Shown: positions 1-6,702, counted from the stretch's first letter. The stretch: 11,169 nucleotides of DNA from Bacteroidetes bacterium 4572_114 (GCA_002254335.1 NIVA01000158.1:1-11169), one strand, 5' to 3'. Translations and numbers: made by a program. Notes: a model not told the origin generated them from the letters alone.

Positions 1-77
1 TTTATTACTTCGCCTGTGTAGCTAAATCCGCTTAAAGCGATAAAAGATAAAATGGCAATAATTAAACTCTCTTTTTT
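1..77 (-). CDS. Possible N-terminal signal-peptide segment of a gene cut by the window edge
   Basis: On the minus strand an open frame runs from 77 to the left edge and reads KKESLIIAILSFIALSGF followed by SYTGEVI. A basic start, a hydrophobic stretch and small polar residues are what a secretion signal or membrane anchor looks like. The codon just before the first lysine is TAA, so there is no ATG in this frame. The start may be a non-standard codon, or the frame may be broken at a run of eight A residues (minus strand, 79-72). With one A fewer, the upstream frame reading NIYSQIEELKK would join this one. The product is not recognised and only about 25 codons are visible. Confidence 0.25.
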
Positions 78-89
78 TTAGCTCTTCAA

Positions 90-183
90 TTTGGCTGTAA
101 ATATTGTACAAAATGTCGATATAGCCAAATACAATAAATCATTTTGGCTATATGTCCTTTGTTATTTTATCTTATAGCCATAA
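90..183. promoter_or_regulatory. Cluster of four TTTGGCTATAT-like motifs, operator-like
   Basis: ATATAGCCAAA at 119-129 and TTTGGCTATAT at 143-153 are perfect 11-base reverse complements separated by 13 bases. Related words lie on both sides: TTTGGCTGTA at 90-99 and TTATAGCCATAA at 172-183. Four related half-sites in alternating orientation within 95 bases suggest binding sites for a dimeric regulator of the possible minus-strand gene that starts near 77. A simple stem-loop is the alternative. The regulator is unknown. Confidence 0.3.
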
Positions 184-252
184 TGAAACTATTGGGGGAG
201 GGAATAAAACACTCTTATGTTAATGCTGAAATTATTAATACACATGTACTTT

Positions 253-489
253 TCAATCTTCTTCAAAAAGACAACCCATGGTAAAGTTATCGGTAACTGT
301 CTCAAGGCTATTGGCGTTTTCGGCAACTCCATAAGTGGTGATCATTGTAATAAACACATTCTTCCTGGTTTTTGTGCCTTCCTTGAACTGGGTTATCTTA
401 TTCTTAATATTTTCATGCTCAGGTTTATTTATTGTAAACTTTCCTGACCAGAAATGTATTTCCAACCCTGCGCCATCCGAAAATTGCAA
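253..489 (-). pseudogene. C-terminal fragment of an AAA-type ATP-binding protein
   Basis: The 78-codon frame starts only at a TTG, and the codon before it is TGA, so no N-terminal part is present. The readable peptide contains FWSGKFTINKP, then NKITQFKEGTKTRKN and VFITMITTYGVAENANS, and ends near MGCLF. I recognise this pattern (FxIxK, NKxxxFKexTxTRKxxFxTxITTYG, terminal DLF-like residues) as the C-terminal tail of a family of prokaryotic AAA ATP-binding proteins of unclear function that is common in Bacteroidota. The Walker motifs and everything before the tail are missing. It is most likely the remnant of a deleted gene and not an independent small protein. The family assignment is from memory of the motif and is moderately sure. 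Confidence 0.5.
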
Positions 490-508
490 TCAGCCCAGAA
501 GAACTACT

Positions 509-655
509 TCAAAGCATTTCATTCATAATTTTTATTTCCCTTATCCTGCCAACTAGCATAACATAAGCGTAATATGTGTTTGCAGATTGTCTCTCAGGCA
601 CCAGCCTGATTTTTTGATATGGAACCGGGTAAGCAGCAATCCAAACTTCAGGCAT
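509..655 (-). CDS. Unrecognised small open frame (48 codons from ATG)
   Basis: On the minus strand an ATG at 655 opens a frame of 48 codons that begins MPEVWIAAYPVPYQKIRLVP and ends GRIREIKIMNEML with a TGA stop. The frame stays open upstream to 763, overlapping the last codons of the hydrolase gene in another phase, and that upstream part reads WGADIFANLKPDEHLDF. The composition is protein-like (balanced charges, aromatic residues, no low-complexity bias). It may therefore be the tail of a gene whose start was lost when the hydrolase gene was placed next to it, or a small gene coupled to the hydrolase. No family is recognised. Chance openness in about 95 codons of A+T-rich DNA is also possible. 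Confidence 0.25.
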   Translation of the reverse strand: MPEVWIAAYPVPYQKIRLVPERQSANTYYAYVMLVGRIREIKIMNEML

Positions 656-711
656 AAAATCAAGATGTTCATCAGGTTTAAGATTTGCAAATATATCAGC
701 CCCCCAAACAA

Positions 712-1521
712 TTAAGATATTTCCCCAATAAGCAAAGAATAAAATTTCTCCCTGGCAAATTTTTCATTCCACGGATAATGGCCACATTTTTCAAGTTTGA
801 TCATTCTGAAATCATTAAGGATTTTAGGGAGAGGTTTTTCAACGCCTTCTATCGGGTGGGGATCATAAACCCCGTGGAAAGCGACAACCGGACAGGAAAT
901 AGTTTGTCCAATTTCCAGTAATGTGCCCGATCCCCTTAATGCTTTTGCCTCCGGCCACACGGCCTCGAAAATGTCAGGCTGGAATTCCAAAACATGGTTT
1001 TCTTCGGAGATGGGGGCAAACGTATCGGCCCGGGACATGAGTGCCCCAAAGCGTTGGAAAAGTTTTTTCCGGTCAGGACAACCCTTCCTTTGTAGCATGT
1101 CCAAAAGATCCATGGTTTTAGTCCTGTCTGCATGATTGAGCCGGTGTAACCTTGTTTGCATGATATCGGAAGCATAATTTTTTTCAAATGGCCCGGCACC
1201 GATCAGGATCAGCTGTTTAACTGTATCGGGATATTTTGCAGCATACATCCACGCCAGCCATGCCCCCCAGGAGTGGCCAATCAATATTACTTTTTCTGCA
1301 CAATGATTGTGCAGGAGAAATTTGAGTTCCTCTATTTGCCCATGAATAGAATCAGCACCTTGAAATGGTTCCAGGACACCGAACCGTTTCCCTAATTCCC
1401 AGGCAACCGGGGCCATACCTCCGGGAGCTCCCGGGCCACCATGCACAACTATAATTTCTAATGGCGGTTTGCCATATTTTCTGTGAGTGACATGTCTATC
1501 TTTTATCATAGTCGTCCCCAT
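712..1521 (-). CDS. Alpha/beta hydrolase, proline iminopeptidase-like
   Basis: This 269-residue protein has the alpha/beta-hydrolase landmarks: an oxyanion-hole motif HGGPG at 27-31, the nucleophile elbow GHSWG with Ser84, an acid in HGVYDPHP (Asp220) and the catalytic His248 in KCGHYPW. HGGPG with GHSWG is typical of the S33 group (proline iminopeptidases and related ester, lactone or amide hydrolases). The true substrate cannot be read from sequence. A cap region lies between about 115 and 195. There is no signal peptide, so it is probably cytoplasmic. The first ATG (1521) overlaps the end of the upstream transferase gene by 26 bases. Met5 (1509) would cut the overlap to 14 and is an equally plausible start. 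The overlap suggests translational coupling as the last gene of the minus-strand cluster. Confidence 0.85.
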   Translation of the reverse strand: MGTTMIKDRHVTHRKYGKPPLEIIVVHGGPGAPGGMAPVAWELGKRFGVLEPFQGADSIHGQIEELKFLLHNHCAEKVILIGHSWGAWLAWMYAAKYPDTVKQLILIGAGPFEKNYASDIMQTRLHRLNHADRTKTMDLLDMLQRKGCPDRKKLFQRFGALMSRADTFAPISEENHVLEFQPDIFEAVWPEAKALRGSGTLLEIGQTISCPVVAFHGVYDPHPIEGVEKPLPKILNDFRMIKLEKCGHYPWNEKFAREKFYSLLIGEIS

Positions 1522-2719
1522 CTTCTAAAATCCTTTGACGTGTTTCATTAAATTTTTCACTAAAAACACTTCTTTCTTCTTCGAGGTATTTACTTTCAAT
1601 ACCATTCAAATCCATTATTGAGTGAAACAAATCATCGGAAACAAAGGGCATATTACTATTAGATTTGATAATTGTGGTTTTATACGGGTTTAATTTTAAA
1701 TATGCTGGTGAAAGCCAAACAATAAACGGGATTTCTACATTAGCCTTTGGCAATACTTTTGAGTAGTCATGGCCAACCCTGTCCAGTTCATCATAAACAT
1801 TTTCCCCATGGTCGGATAAATAAATTGCCGATGTGAATCCGGCAGAATGAAAAACATCTATTATGTCGATACTGTTTTCAAAGCTCACTTTATGCTCTAA
1901 ATTCGATTGAGAAAGAATTGATAATACAGAATTAAGGGTGTTTGAATATGGAGAAACCACATCGGCATAAACAATTAAATCATCTCTTGTTTCTAACTTT
2001 GGGTTGGTTTTTCTTGAAGCACCGTACAAAGACATGTGCCGCCTGCTGCAAGATTCCCCCAAAATTAAAACAAAGGTTTGCCTACCATCAGTAAAAGTAG
2101 GGTTTGCATTAACTTTCCGAGGTGCAATTTCCTGCATTGCTTCCCTATACAGGTTTATTTTATCCCAAAAAGAGAAAGCAACTTTTGCAATTTGAGGTAC
2201 ACCTTTTCTAACGAGCCTTCCGTTAAAGGCATTTTCAAAAATAAAAATCGCAGATATAAATAATACAGCCCCAATAAGATATTTTTTGATTTTGGAGGGG
2301 CAATGTTTTGGAGGGCAACGTAAAGAAAAGAGAAATAAAATAGTATATGGGATTAAAATTAGCAGGCCTATGGAAGCTTTTAAATCAAAAAACTCAATGG
2401 TTTCCTGGAGGTTTGTATTAGACATTACCAAAATACTCGTTATCGTTACCGGCCCTTTTAAAATAATCCAATGGCTAATTTCTATCAAACCTATTAAAAA
2501 AAACACCAGGGCGGCAAAATGGTAAATAATCCTCTTCCGCAACAAAATATAAGGAATGGTAAATAATGGGATCCATATTAGATTAATGATAATATACCGG
2601 CTGTCGGATAATTCGTGGTCGATAATGAACCCTATGATGATAGGGATGAAAACTAATAGGGTTAAATATGGGGGATATATTTCCTTTAACGCTTTAAGCC
2701 CTGTGTAAAATTTATTCAT
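1496..2719 (-). CDS. EptA-type phosphoethanolamine transferase with an apparent internal deletion
   Basis: The 407-residue protein starts with about five membrane helices (near 18-34, 43-60, 67-85, 117-134, 147-163). The outward-facing part is an alkaline-phosphatase-fold domain of the EptA family, which moves phosphoethanolamine from phosphatidylethanolamine to lipid A or glycans. Visible are GESCSRRHMSLYG (metal ligand Glu222), SPYSNT (likely catalytic Thr261), YLSDHGENVYD (metal ligands Asp303 and His304), GHD (His317) and IPFIVWLSPAY. Relatives are about 500-550 residues long. Here SIDIIDVFHSAGF (to 295) runs straight into TSAIYLSDHGE, so roughly 110 residues normally found between these blocks are absent, including the HLxGSHxxY segment with its active-site histidine. 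The frame is intact across the junction near base 1834. The gene lies 18 bases after the FAM151-like gene and overlaps the hydrolase gene. It is probably inactive or altered; assembly error is possible. Confidence 0.8.
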   Translation of the reverse strand: MNKFYTGLKALKEIYPPYLTLLVFIPIIIGFIIDHELSDSRYIIINLIWIPLFTIPYILLRKRIIYHFAALVFFLIGLIEISHWIILKGPVTITSILVMSNTNLQETIEFFDLKASIGLLILIPYTILFLFSLRCPPKHCPSKIKKYLIGAVLFISAIFIFENAFNGRLVRKGVPQIAKVAFSFWDKINLYREAMQEIAPRKVNANPTFTDGRQTFVLILGESCSRRHMSLYGASRKTNPKLETRDDLIVYADVVSPYSNTLNSVLSILSQSNLEHKVSFENSIDIIDVFHSAGFTSAIYLSDHGENVYDELDRVGHDYSKVLPKANVEIPFIVWLSPAYLKLNPYKTTIIKSNSNMPFVSDDLFHSIMDLNGIESKYLEEERSVFSEKFNETRQRILEDGDDYDKR

Positions 2720-2737
2720 TTGAAATCTCTCTATTTA

Positions 2738-3511
2738 TCACAAAGTTTTGAATAACCTTCTTTTTTTTGGATGAAAAGGGATAAGTAACACGTCAACATT
2801 TTTATCCAATAAAATTTCATACAACATTATTCTCGCCCTGATTTTATTTACAGGGCCATAAACAGTAAACCACACTAATTTTTTTTTCTTCGGAAACTGT
2901 TTGTTTATAATTGGATAATTTTTATAACTGGTAGAAATATAAGTATTTTTATGAGAAATCAAATTCTTTTTTATCTGCTCAAGCACTACCATTAAACTGT
3001 CGTTATCAAGCGAATGTAAATTTGTTGGTAAATAATAGGAGGTGAAGAACCCTTTATTTAGATATGTTTTCAAAAATTGTGGGTTTACTGATTCTATAAT
3101 TATATTGCTTTTTTTGATGTTAAATATTCTGGTGATAGAATCCAACCTATTGGCCGATGGTAATTCATTATCTTGGTTGAGGTTCTTAAAATCAATCCAG
3201 TATTTAAAATTAGGATCATTTTTTTTCGATTGAAAATATTCGGCCAATGATAAATTTACAGACTTGTCGGGCGGGTGGTTAACATCGAAATAATTACCAT
3301 TGGCATAAAACACAACATCAAGTTCCGCTCCTGGAAACAACTTTCCCACCTCTTCAAGTTTCTCAATGCTATTTACTTTATGTGCCCATATTTTATCTTT
3401 AAATAAAAATAGAAGGGCCCGGTTGGAGAAAAAAACTATTACAATAAAAAGGAACAGGACAAACAATCCGCTTATCGTAATATGCTTTTTACGAAACCTT
3501 ATTAATTTCAT
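2738..3511 (-). CDS. Membrane-anchored FAM151/menorin-like (PLC-like) phosphodiesterase homologue
   Basis: From Met at 3511 the protein has 257 residues. An ATG at 3565 would add 18 residues and overlap queA by 26 bases; 3511 is preferred because the basic MKLIRFRKKH followed by a hydrophobic helix (about 11-30) then makes a proper N-terminal anchor. The rest should face the periplasm. Residues 42-115 match the FAM151/menorin pattern (DUF2181, in the PLC-like/GDPD TIM-barrel superfamily): IWAHKVNSIEKL (His44), AELDVVF (Glu63 and Asp65), FDVNHPP (His79), NLSLAEYF and YWIDFKNL (Asp107, Lys109). Later segments NIIIESV and FTSYYLP fit barrel strands. The two His and the ExD pair are what a GDPD-type active site needs. 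The substrate is unknown. The position between queA and an EptA-type gene suggests a lipid-derived or glycan-linked phosphodiester. The superfamily is fairly sure, the activity is inferred. Confidence 0.65.
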   Translation of the reverse strand: MKLIRFRKKHITISGLFVLFLFIVIVFFSNRALLFLFKDKIWAHKVNSIEKLEEVGKLFPGAELDVVFYANGNYFDVNHPPDKSVNLSLAEYFQSKKNDPNFKYWIDFKNLNQDNELPSANRLDSITRIFNIKKSNIIIESVNPQFLKTYLNKGFFTSYYLPTNLHSLDNDSLMVVLEQIKKNLISHKNTYISTSYKNYPIINKQFPKKKKLVWFTVYGPVNKIRARIMLYEILLDKNVDVLLIPFHPKKRRLFKTL

Positions 3512-3539
3512 TTTAAACACTATCTTGAATAATTCATTA

Positions 3540-4757
3540 TTACAAAAACAAACAACTGTCCCCATAGCTCAAAAAGCGGAAATCATTTTTCAGGGCATAA
3601 TCGTAAATATCTTTCCATTGGTCGCCAAGCCAGGCGGCGATGAGTAGTAACAGTGTGCTTCGTGGCTGATGAAAATTGGTGACCATGCCATTGATCATGC
3701 GATATTTGTATCCCGGCAGTATCATCAGTTGGGTGATCCCTGAAATATCATCGGCCTGGTGATCATCAAGGTGCCTGAGCACATTTTGTAAGGCTTTTTC
3801 AACTGACAACTTAAATTTTGCCAAATCCCCATAAGGGTCGAATTGTTTAACGTCAAAATGGGCTTTCTTATCAGATTCCAGTTTTACACCAAACCAATAA
3901 ATACTTTCCAGGGTACGCACCGAAGTAGTACCAACCGCAATGATGTTCCCTAAATTTTGAAGAAGTTTAGATATTAATCCCCTTGTAACAAGTACCTGCT
4001 CAGTGTGCATTTCATGATTTTCTATTCCATCGTCCCCAACAGGTTTAAAGGTTCCTGCACCTACATGAAGCGTTAAATATCCGTAACCAATATTTTTGTT
4101 GATCAGAGATTTAAACACAGTATCCGTAAAATGCAGCCCGGCTGTGGGCGCGGCCACCGAACCATCGTTTATGGCGTAAACTGTTTGGTAGCGGGTTTTG
4201 TCCATTTCTACTTCCTCGCGGTGGAGGTAGGGGGGCAACGGTACTTTCCCGGCCTGTTCCAGTATTTCGGCAAACGTCAAATTTGCGGGACCCCAATTCA
4301 ACTTTAATAAAAACGTACTTCCAGTTTTCTCTTTTATTTCAGCCGAAAGTGTAATCTTTGCGCCATCACTAATAAATTCTGAGGTCAAAACCCCATCTTT
4401 CCAGCGGCGTGCATTGCCCACGAGGCATTTCCAAACCGCCCCTCCTTTTTGCTGAAATGCCAGTTGTATTTCCGGGGTAGGTTCAACAGGCTCCAGGCAA
4501 AATACCTCTATCAGCGCACCGGTCGGTTTCCTGAAAAACAGGCGGGCACGCACAACTTTTGTGTTGTTTAAAACCAGGAAACTTTTTTGGGGAAGGTGTG
4601 CGGCAAGGGTTTTAAATTTATCTTCAAAAGTTTTACCATGCTGATGTACCAACAATTTAGATCCGTCCCGCTGATCAAGTGGAAATTTGGCGATCCTTTC
4701 ATCAGTAAGGCCGTAAGTAAAGTCGTTGATATTGATAGTTGAGAAATCTGGTTTCAT
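3540..4757 (-). CDS. queA: S-adenosylmethionine:tRNA ribosyltransferase-isomerase QueA
   Basis: QueA transfers and isomerises the ribosyl part of S-adenosylmethionine onto 7-aminomethyl-7-deazaguanine at the tRNA wobble position, giving epoxyqueuosine, in the cytoplasm. The 405-residue protein carries the family signatures in order: LVLNNTKVVRARL (61-73), GKVPLPPYLHR (170-180), GSVAAPTAGLHFT (199-211), LHVGAGTFKPV (230-240), HEMHTE (248-253), VGTTSVRTLES (275-285), then ITQLMILPGYKY, MVTNFHQPRSTLLLL and FLSYGDSCLF at the end. Enterobacterial QueA is about 356 residues; roughly 400-410 with extra loops is usual in Bacteroidota. It is the first gene of the minus-strand cluster, is followed after 28 bases by the FAM151-like gene, and is divergent from the Crp/Fnr gene. 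I see no preQ1 riboswitch upstream. It is a housekeeping gene, so its link to the envelope genes may be only positional. Confidence 0.97.
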   Translation of the reverse strand: MKPDFSTININDFTYGLTDERIAKFPLDQRDGSKLLVHQHGKTFEDKFKTLAAHLPQKSFLVLNNTKVVRARLFFRKPTGALIEVFCLEPVEPTPEIQLAFQQKGGAVWKCLVGNARRWKDGVLTSEFISDGAKITLSAEIKEKTGSTFLLKLNWGPANLTFAEILEQAGKVPLPPYLHREEVEMDKTRYQTVYAINDGSVAAPTAGLHFTDTVFKSLINKNIGYGYLTLHVGAGTFKPVGDDGIENHEMHTEQVLVTRGLISKLLQNLGNIIAVGTTSVRTLESIYWFGVKLESDKKAHFDVKQFDPYGDLAKFKLSVEKALQNVLRHLDDHQADDISGITQLMILPGYKYRMINGMVTNFHQPRSTLLLLIAAWLGDQWKDIYDYALKNDFRFLSYGDSCLFL

Positions 4758-4898
4758 GGTTTTTATATTTTTAAAAAAACGCCGAAATTAGTATTTTACT
4801 CATTATCGTCCTGAACGTAACACAGATTTCCCACAGTGTGGTATGATTCCGTACAGCTAAAAAGTTGATCCGTGTCAGTTTATTATCTGATTATTTAT

Positions 4899-4906
4899 TA
4901 CCTTTG
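4899..4906 (+). promoter_or_regulatory. Bacteroidetes-type -7 box for the Crp/Fnr gene
   Basis: TACCTTTG matches the Bacteroidetes housekeeping -7 consensus TAnnTTTG exactly and ends 17 bases before the ATG at 4924, which would give a leader of about 10 bases. No convincing -33 TTTG/TTG element is seen 19-21 bases upstream. The match alone is short, so this remains a suggestion. Confidence 0.4.
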
Positions 4907-4923
4907 TTGGCCAAATTTGGAAT

Positions 4924-5640
4924 ATGGATTTTAAAGAAGATTTTTTTACACCAGAAAATGCCCTCGACATTTATTGCCTGAGGCATCCCGAGGAAATCCC
5001 TCTTTTTAAGCGTCTTACAGATGAAGAGACAGAGATGTTGAACCACAACAGGGTGCAACTATCTTTTAGGAAAGGTGAAATAATCCACAAGCAAGGGGCC
5101 TTTGCGTCAAATATCTTTTTCGTTATCAGTGGGATTGTAAAATCCTACATGGAGGTTTCCAATAAAAACCTGATTATTTGTATCCTTCCGGCCGGTAGCC
5201 TGATTGGCCTGACCTCGATTTCGGTTGACAATGTTTTTCATTACAGCACTAAGGCTCTGGTGGATACTGATGTTTACTCTTACGATATTAATGCCATAAA
5301 AAACCTGATGCGTAAAAACCCCCTCTTTGCCTCCGAGTTGGTCGATATAACCAACAACAAAATGGTTTCGCTGTACGAACGGTTTTTCAGCCTGACACAA
5401 AAACAGTTGCACGGAAGATTAGCGGATATTTTTTTGTGCCTGTCGCATAAAATATACAAAACCCTCAATTTTGAATTGTGTATGTCGAGAAAGGATCTGG
5501 CAGAACTTACCGGTATGTCAACCGAGAGTGCAATAAGGATACTAAAGGATTTTAAAGAGGACGGCATTATAGAAGTTTCGGGCAAGAACCTAAAAATTTT
5601 AAAGCCTGAAAAACTTAAAAGGATAAGTGCCACCGGATAA
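4924..5640 (+). CDS. Crp/Fnr-family transcriptional regulator
   Basis: This 238-residue DNA-binding regulator has an N-terminal cyclic-nucleotide-binding-type beta roll (about 28-140; FRKGEIIHKQGAFASNIFFV then ISGIVKSYME), a long dimer helix (about 140-165) and a C-terminal winged helix-turn-helix (about 184-228; MSRKDLAELTGMSTESAIRI, then LKDFKEDGIIEVSG). The phosphate-binding GE...RxA signature of true CRP is replaced by GSLIGLTSI, so cAMP binding is unlikely. It has one N-terminal cysteine (Cys19), and the others (86, 172, 186) do not form the FNR cluster pattern, so a classical 4Fe-4S oxygen sensor is also unlikely. It may act without ligand or with a redox or NO cue. It is transcribed away from queA with a 166-base shared upstream region that contains the palindrome CCACAGTGTGG (4831-4841). 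Targets are not visible from sequence. Confidence 0.93.
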   Translation: MDFKEDFFTPENALDIYCLRHPEEIPLFKRLTDEETEMLNHNRVQLSFRKGEIIHKQGAFASNIFFVISGIVKSYMEVSNKNLIICILPAGSLIGLTSISVDNVFHYSTKALVDTDVYSYDINAIKNLMRKNPLFASELVDITNNKMVSLYERFFSLTQKQLHGRLADIFLCLSHKIYKTLNFELCMSRKDLAELTGMSTESAIRILKDFKEDGIIEVSGKNLKILKPEKLKRISATG

Positions 5641-5667
5641 ATAGTGACCGTCCATAAAGTCTGCCTT

Positions 5668-5761
5668 TTTTTGATTTAAGATTAACGAATGATGATTTTT
5701 GATTTGTCTGGAAATCACCTACTTCTTAAATCAAAAATCGTTAATCATCAATCAGTTTTTT
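5668..5761. terminator. Repeat-built hairpin with T tail after the Crp/Fnr gene
   Basis: One right arm (5725-5746, starting CTTAAATCAAAAATC) can pair with three different left segments: TTTTTGATTTAAG at 5668-5680 (13 pairs), GATTAACGA at 5680-5688 (9 pairs) and GATTTTTGATTT at 5694-5705 (12 pairs). A T-rich run follows at 5755-5761. It lies 28 bases after the Crp/Fnr stop codon and could end that transcript. GATTAACGATTTTTGATTT-type words recur between genes in Bacteroidota, so it may equally be a dispersed repeat that has been used as a terminator. Confidence 0.5.
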
Positions 5762-5869
5762 GTTTACTTTAAAGTCCCTCAGTATTAGGGATATCTAGCC
5801 CCTAACGGAATAACATAAAAAAAGAAATTACATAAGAGACAGACACTAATTTAGTTCAACGATAAGACA

Positions 5870-5895
5870 TTGTTTGTTTGTTTGTTTTATTTTTG
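5870..5895 (+). promoter_or_regulatory. Candidate pssA promoter with a TTTG tetranucleotide run
   Basis: TATTTTTG at 5888-5895 matches the -7 consensus TAnnTTTG and lies 46 bases before the GTG of pssA. Immediately before it TTG is followed by three TTTG units (5870-5884), which offers several shifted -33-like TTTG elements. None is at the usual 19-21-base spacing. A change in repeat number would shift this spacing. Confidence 0.35.
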
Positions 5896-5941
5896 GAAAC
5901 AGATGATAGAGTTTTAAGATAAACACTTTAATTTACATATT

Positions 5942-6610
5942 GTGATAAAAAAACACATCCCAAATTTTGTTACCTGCCTTAATATTTTTAGTGGGGCAAT
6001 TTCTATAGTTTTCGCCTTTAAAGGGAATTTAGACCTCGCCGCCTGGTTTATTGGCCTTGCTGCCGTATTTGATTTTTTGGATGGTATGTCGGCACGTTTG
6101 CTAAATGCAAAATCAGACATTGGGCTACAACTCGATTCACTTGCCGATGTAATCTCTTTTGGCCTGGCACCTGCGGTAATTGTTTTTCAATTGATGGAAA
6201 ATGCATTGAATAAACCTTTTATCGATTGGTTCGGCCTAAATGTGTTTTCACTGGTAGCATTTATCTTAGTGGCTTTTTCGGCCCTTCGGTTGGCAAAATT
6301 TAATATCGACACCGAACAGGCAGACGATTTTAAAGGCCTGCCCACCCCGGCCAACGCCCTGTTTTTTGCTTCATTGCCGTTGGTCTTGTTCCAGGCCGAA
6401 AGTCTGGGGTTTCAATTTCTTCAAAATTCACTTACCAACTATTGGGTATTGTTTGTGCTCACGATAATATTCTCGGGACTGCTTGTTTCAAACATTGGCC
6501 TGTTTTCGATGAAGTTTAAAAACTTATTTTGGAAAGGAAACCAGCTGAGGTATATACTATTCATTTCCTTTTTTGTGGGTTGGATGGATAGTAAAAATAT
6601 TAATACTTGA
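5942..6610 (+). CDS. pssA: CDP-diacylglycerol--serine O-phosphatidyltransferase (PssA)
   Basis: The enzyme joins CDP-diacylglycerol and L-serine to make phosphatidylserine, the precursor of phosphatidylethanolamine, in the inner membrane. The CDP-alcohol phosphotransferase signature DxxDGxxAR-x8-GxxxDxxxD is complete: Asp44, Asp47-Gly48, Ala51-Arg52, Gly61, Asp65, Asp69. LRLAKFNID (116-124) and FKGLPTPANAL (130-140) are characteristic of PssA and not of PgsA. Hydrophobic helices cover most of the rest. The start is GTG at 5942; there is no ATG between it and the upstream stop at 5915-5917, so the non-ATG start is forced. At 222 residues it is slightly short. The chain ends in WMDSKNINT where relatives usually have a last hydrophobic helix, and repeat DNA begins right after the stop, so the C-terminus may be trimmed. 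It supplies lipid used as donor by EptA-type enzymes. Confidence 0.93.
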   Translation: MIKKHIPNFVTCLNIFSGAISIVFAFKGNLDLAAWFIGLAAVFDFLDGMSARLLNAKSDIGLQLDSLADVISFGLAPAVIVFQLMENALNKPFIDWFGLNVFSLVAFILVAFSALRLAKFNIDTEQADDFKGLPTPANALFFASLPLVLFQAESLGFQFLQNSLTNYWVLFVLTIIFSGLLVSNIGLFSMKFKNLFWKGNQLRYILFISFFVGWMDSKNINT

Positions 6611-6624
6611 ACCTGGCCTAAAAT

Positions 6625-6702
6625 CTAACAGGTCTTGCCCTGTAAACTGTAATAACCTGACAGAGTTCGCAGAACCTGTCAGAGATCTTGTTGACCTGTT
6701 AG
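6625..6702. repeat. Nested palindrome after pssA (CTAACAGGTC ... GACCTGTTAG)
   Basis: CTAACAGGTC at 6625-6634 is the perfect reverse complement of GACCTGTTAG at 6693-6702. Inside lies a second inverted pair, CTGACAG at 6657-6663 and CTGTCAG at 6676-6682, with a 12-base loop. AACCTGACAGAG and AACCTGTCAGAG are also near-direct repeats. The structure begins 15 bases after the pssA stop. It could act as a transcript end or be a REP-like repeat; there is no T tail. Confidence 0.55.

Noticed and set aside
335..1395. Several plus-strand open frames of 70-79 codons
   Set aside because: They lie opposite the hydrolase gene and the ATPase fragment, whose minus-strand peptides show clear family motifs; these plus-strand frames show none.
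3511..3565. Upstream ATG at 3565 as the start of the FAM151-like gene
   Set aside because: It would add MGTVVCFCNN-type residues before the basic membrane anchor and overlap queA by 26 bases. The ATG at 3511 gives a normal anchor.
4831..4841. Palindrome CCACAGTGTGG between queA and the Crp/Fnr gene, as an operator
   Set aside because: It is short and differs from the CRP (TGTGA-N6-TCACA) and FNR (TTGAT-N4-ATCAA) site patterns, so it is not called as a site.
4758..4923. Search for a preQ1 riboswitch or strong promoter for queA
   Set aside because: No C-rich loop and A-rich tail of a preQ1 aptamer is seen. The best -7 candidate on the minus strand, TAATTTCG, has a mismatch to TAnnTTTG.
5870..5884. 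TTTG repeat as a CRISPR or large tandem array
   Set aside because: It has only about four units without spacers. No CRISPR-like direct repeat with regular spacing occurs anywhere in the window.
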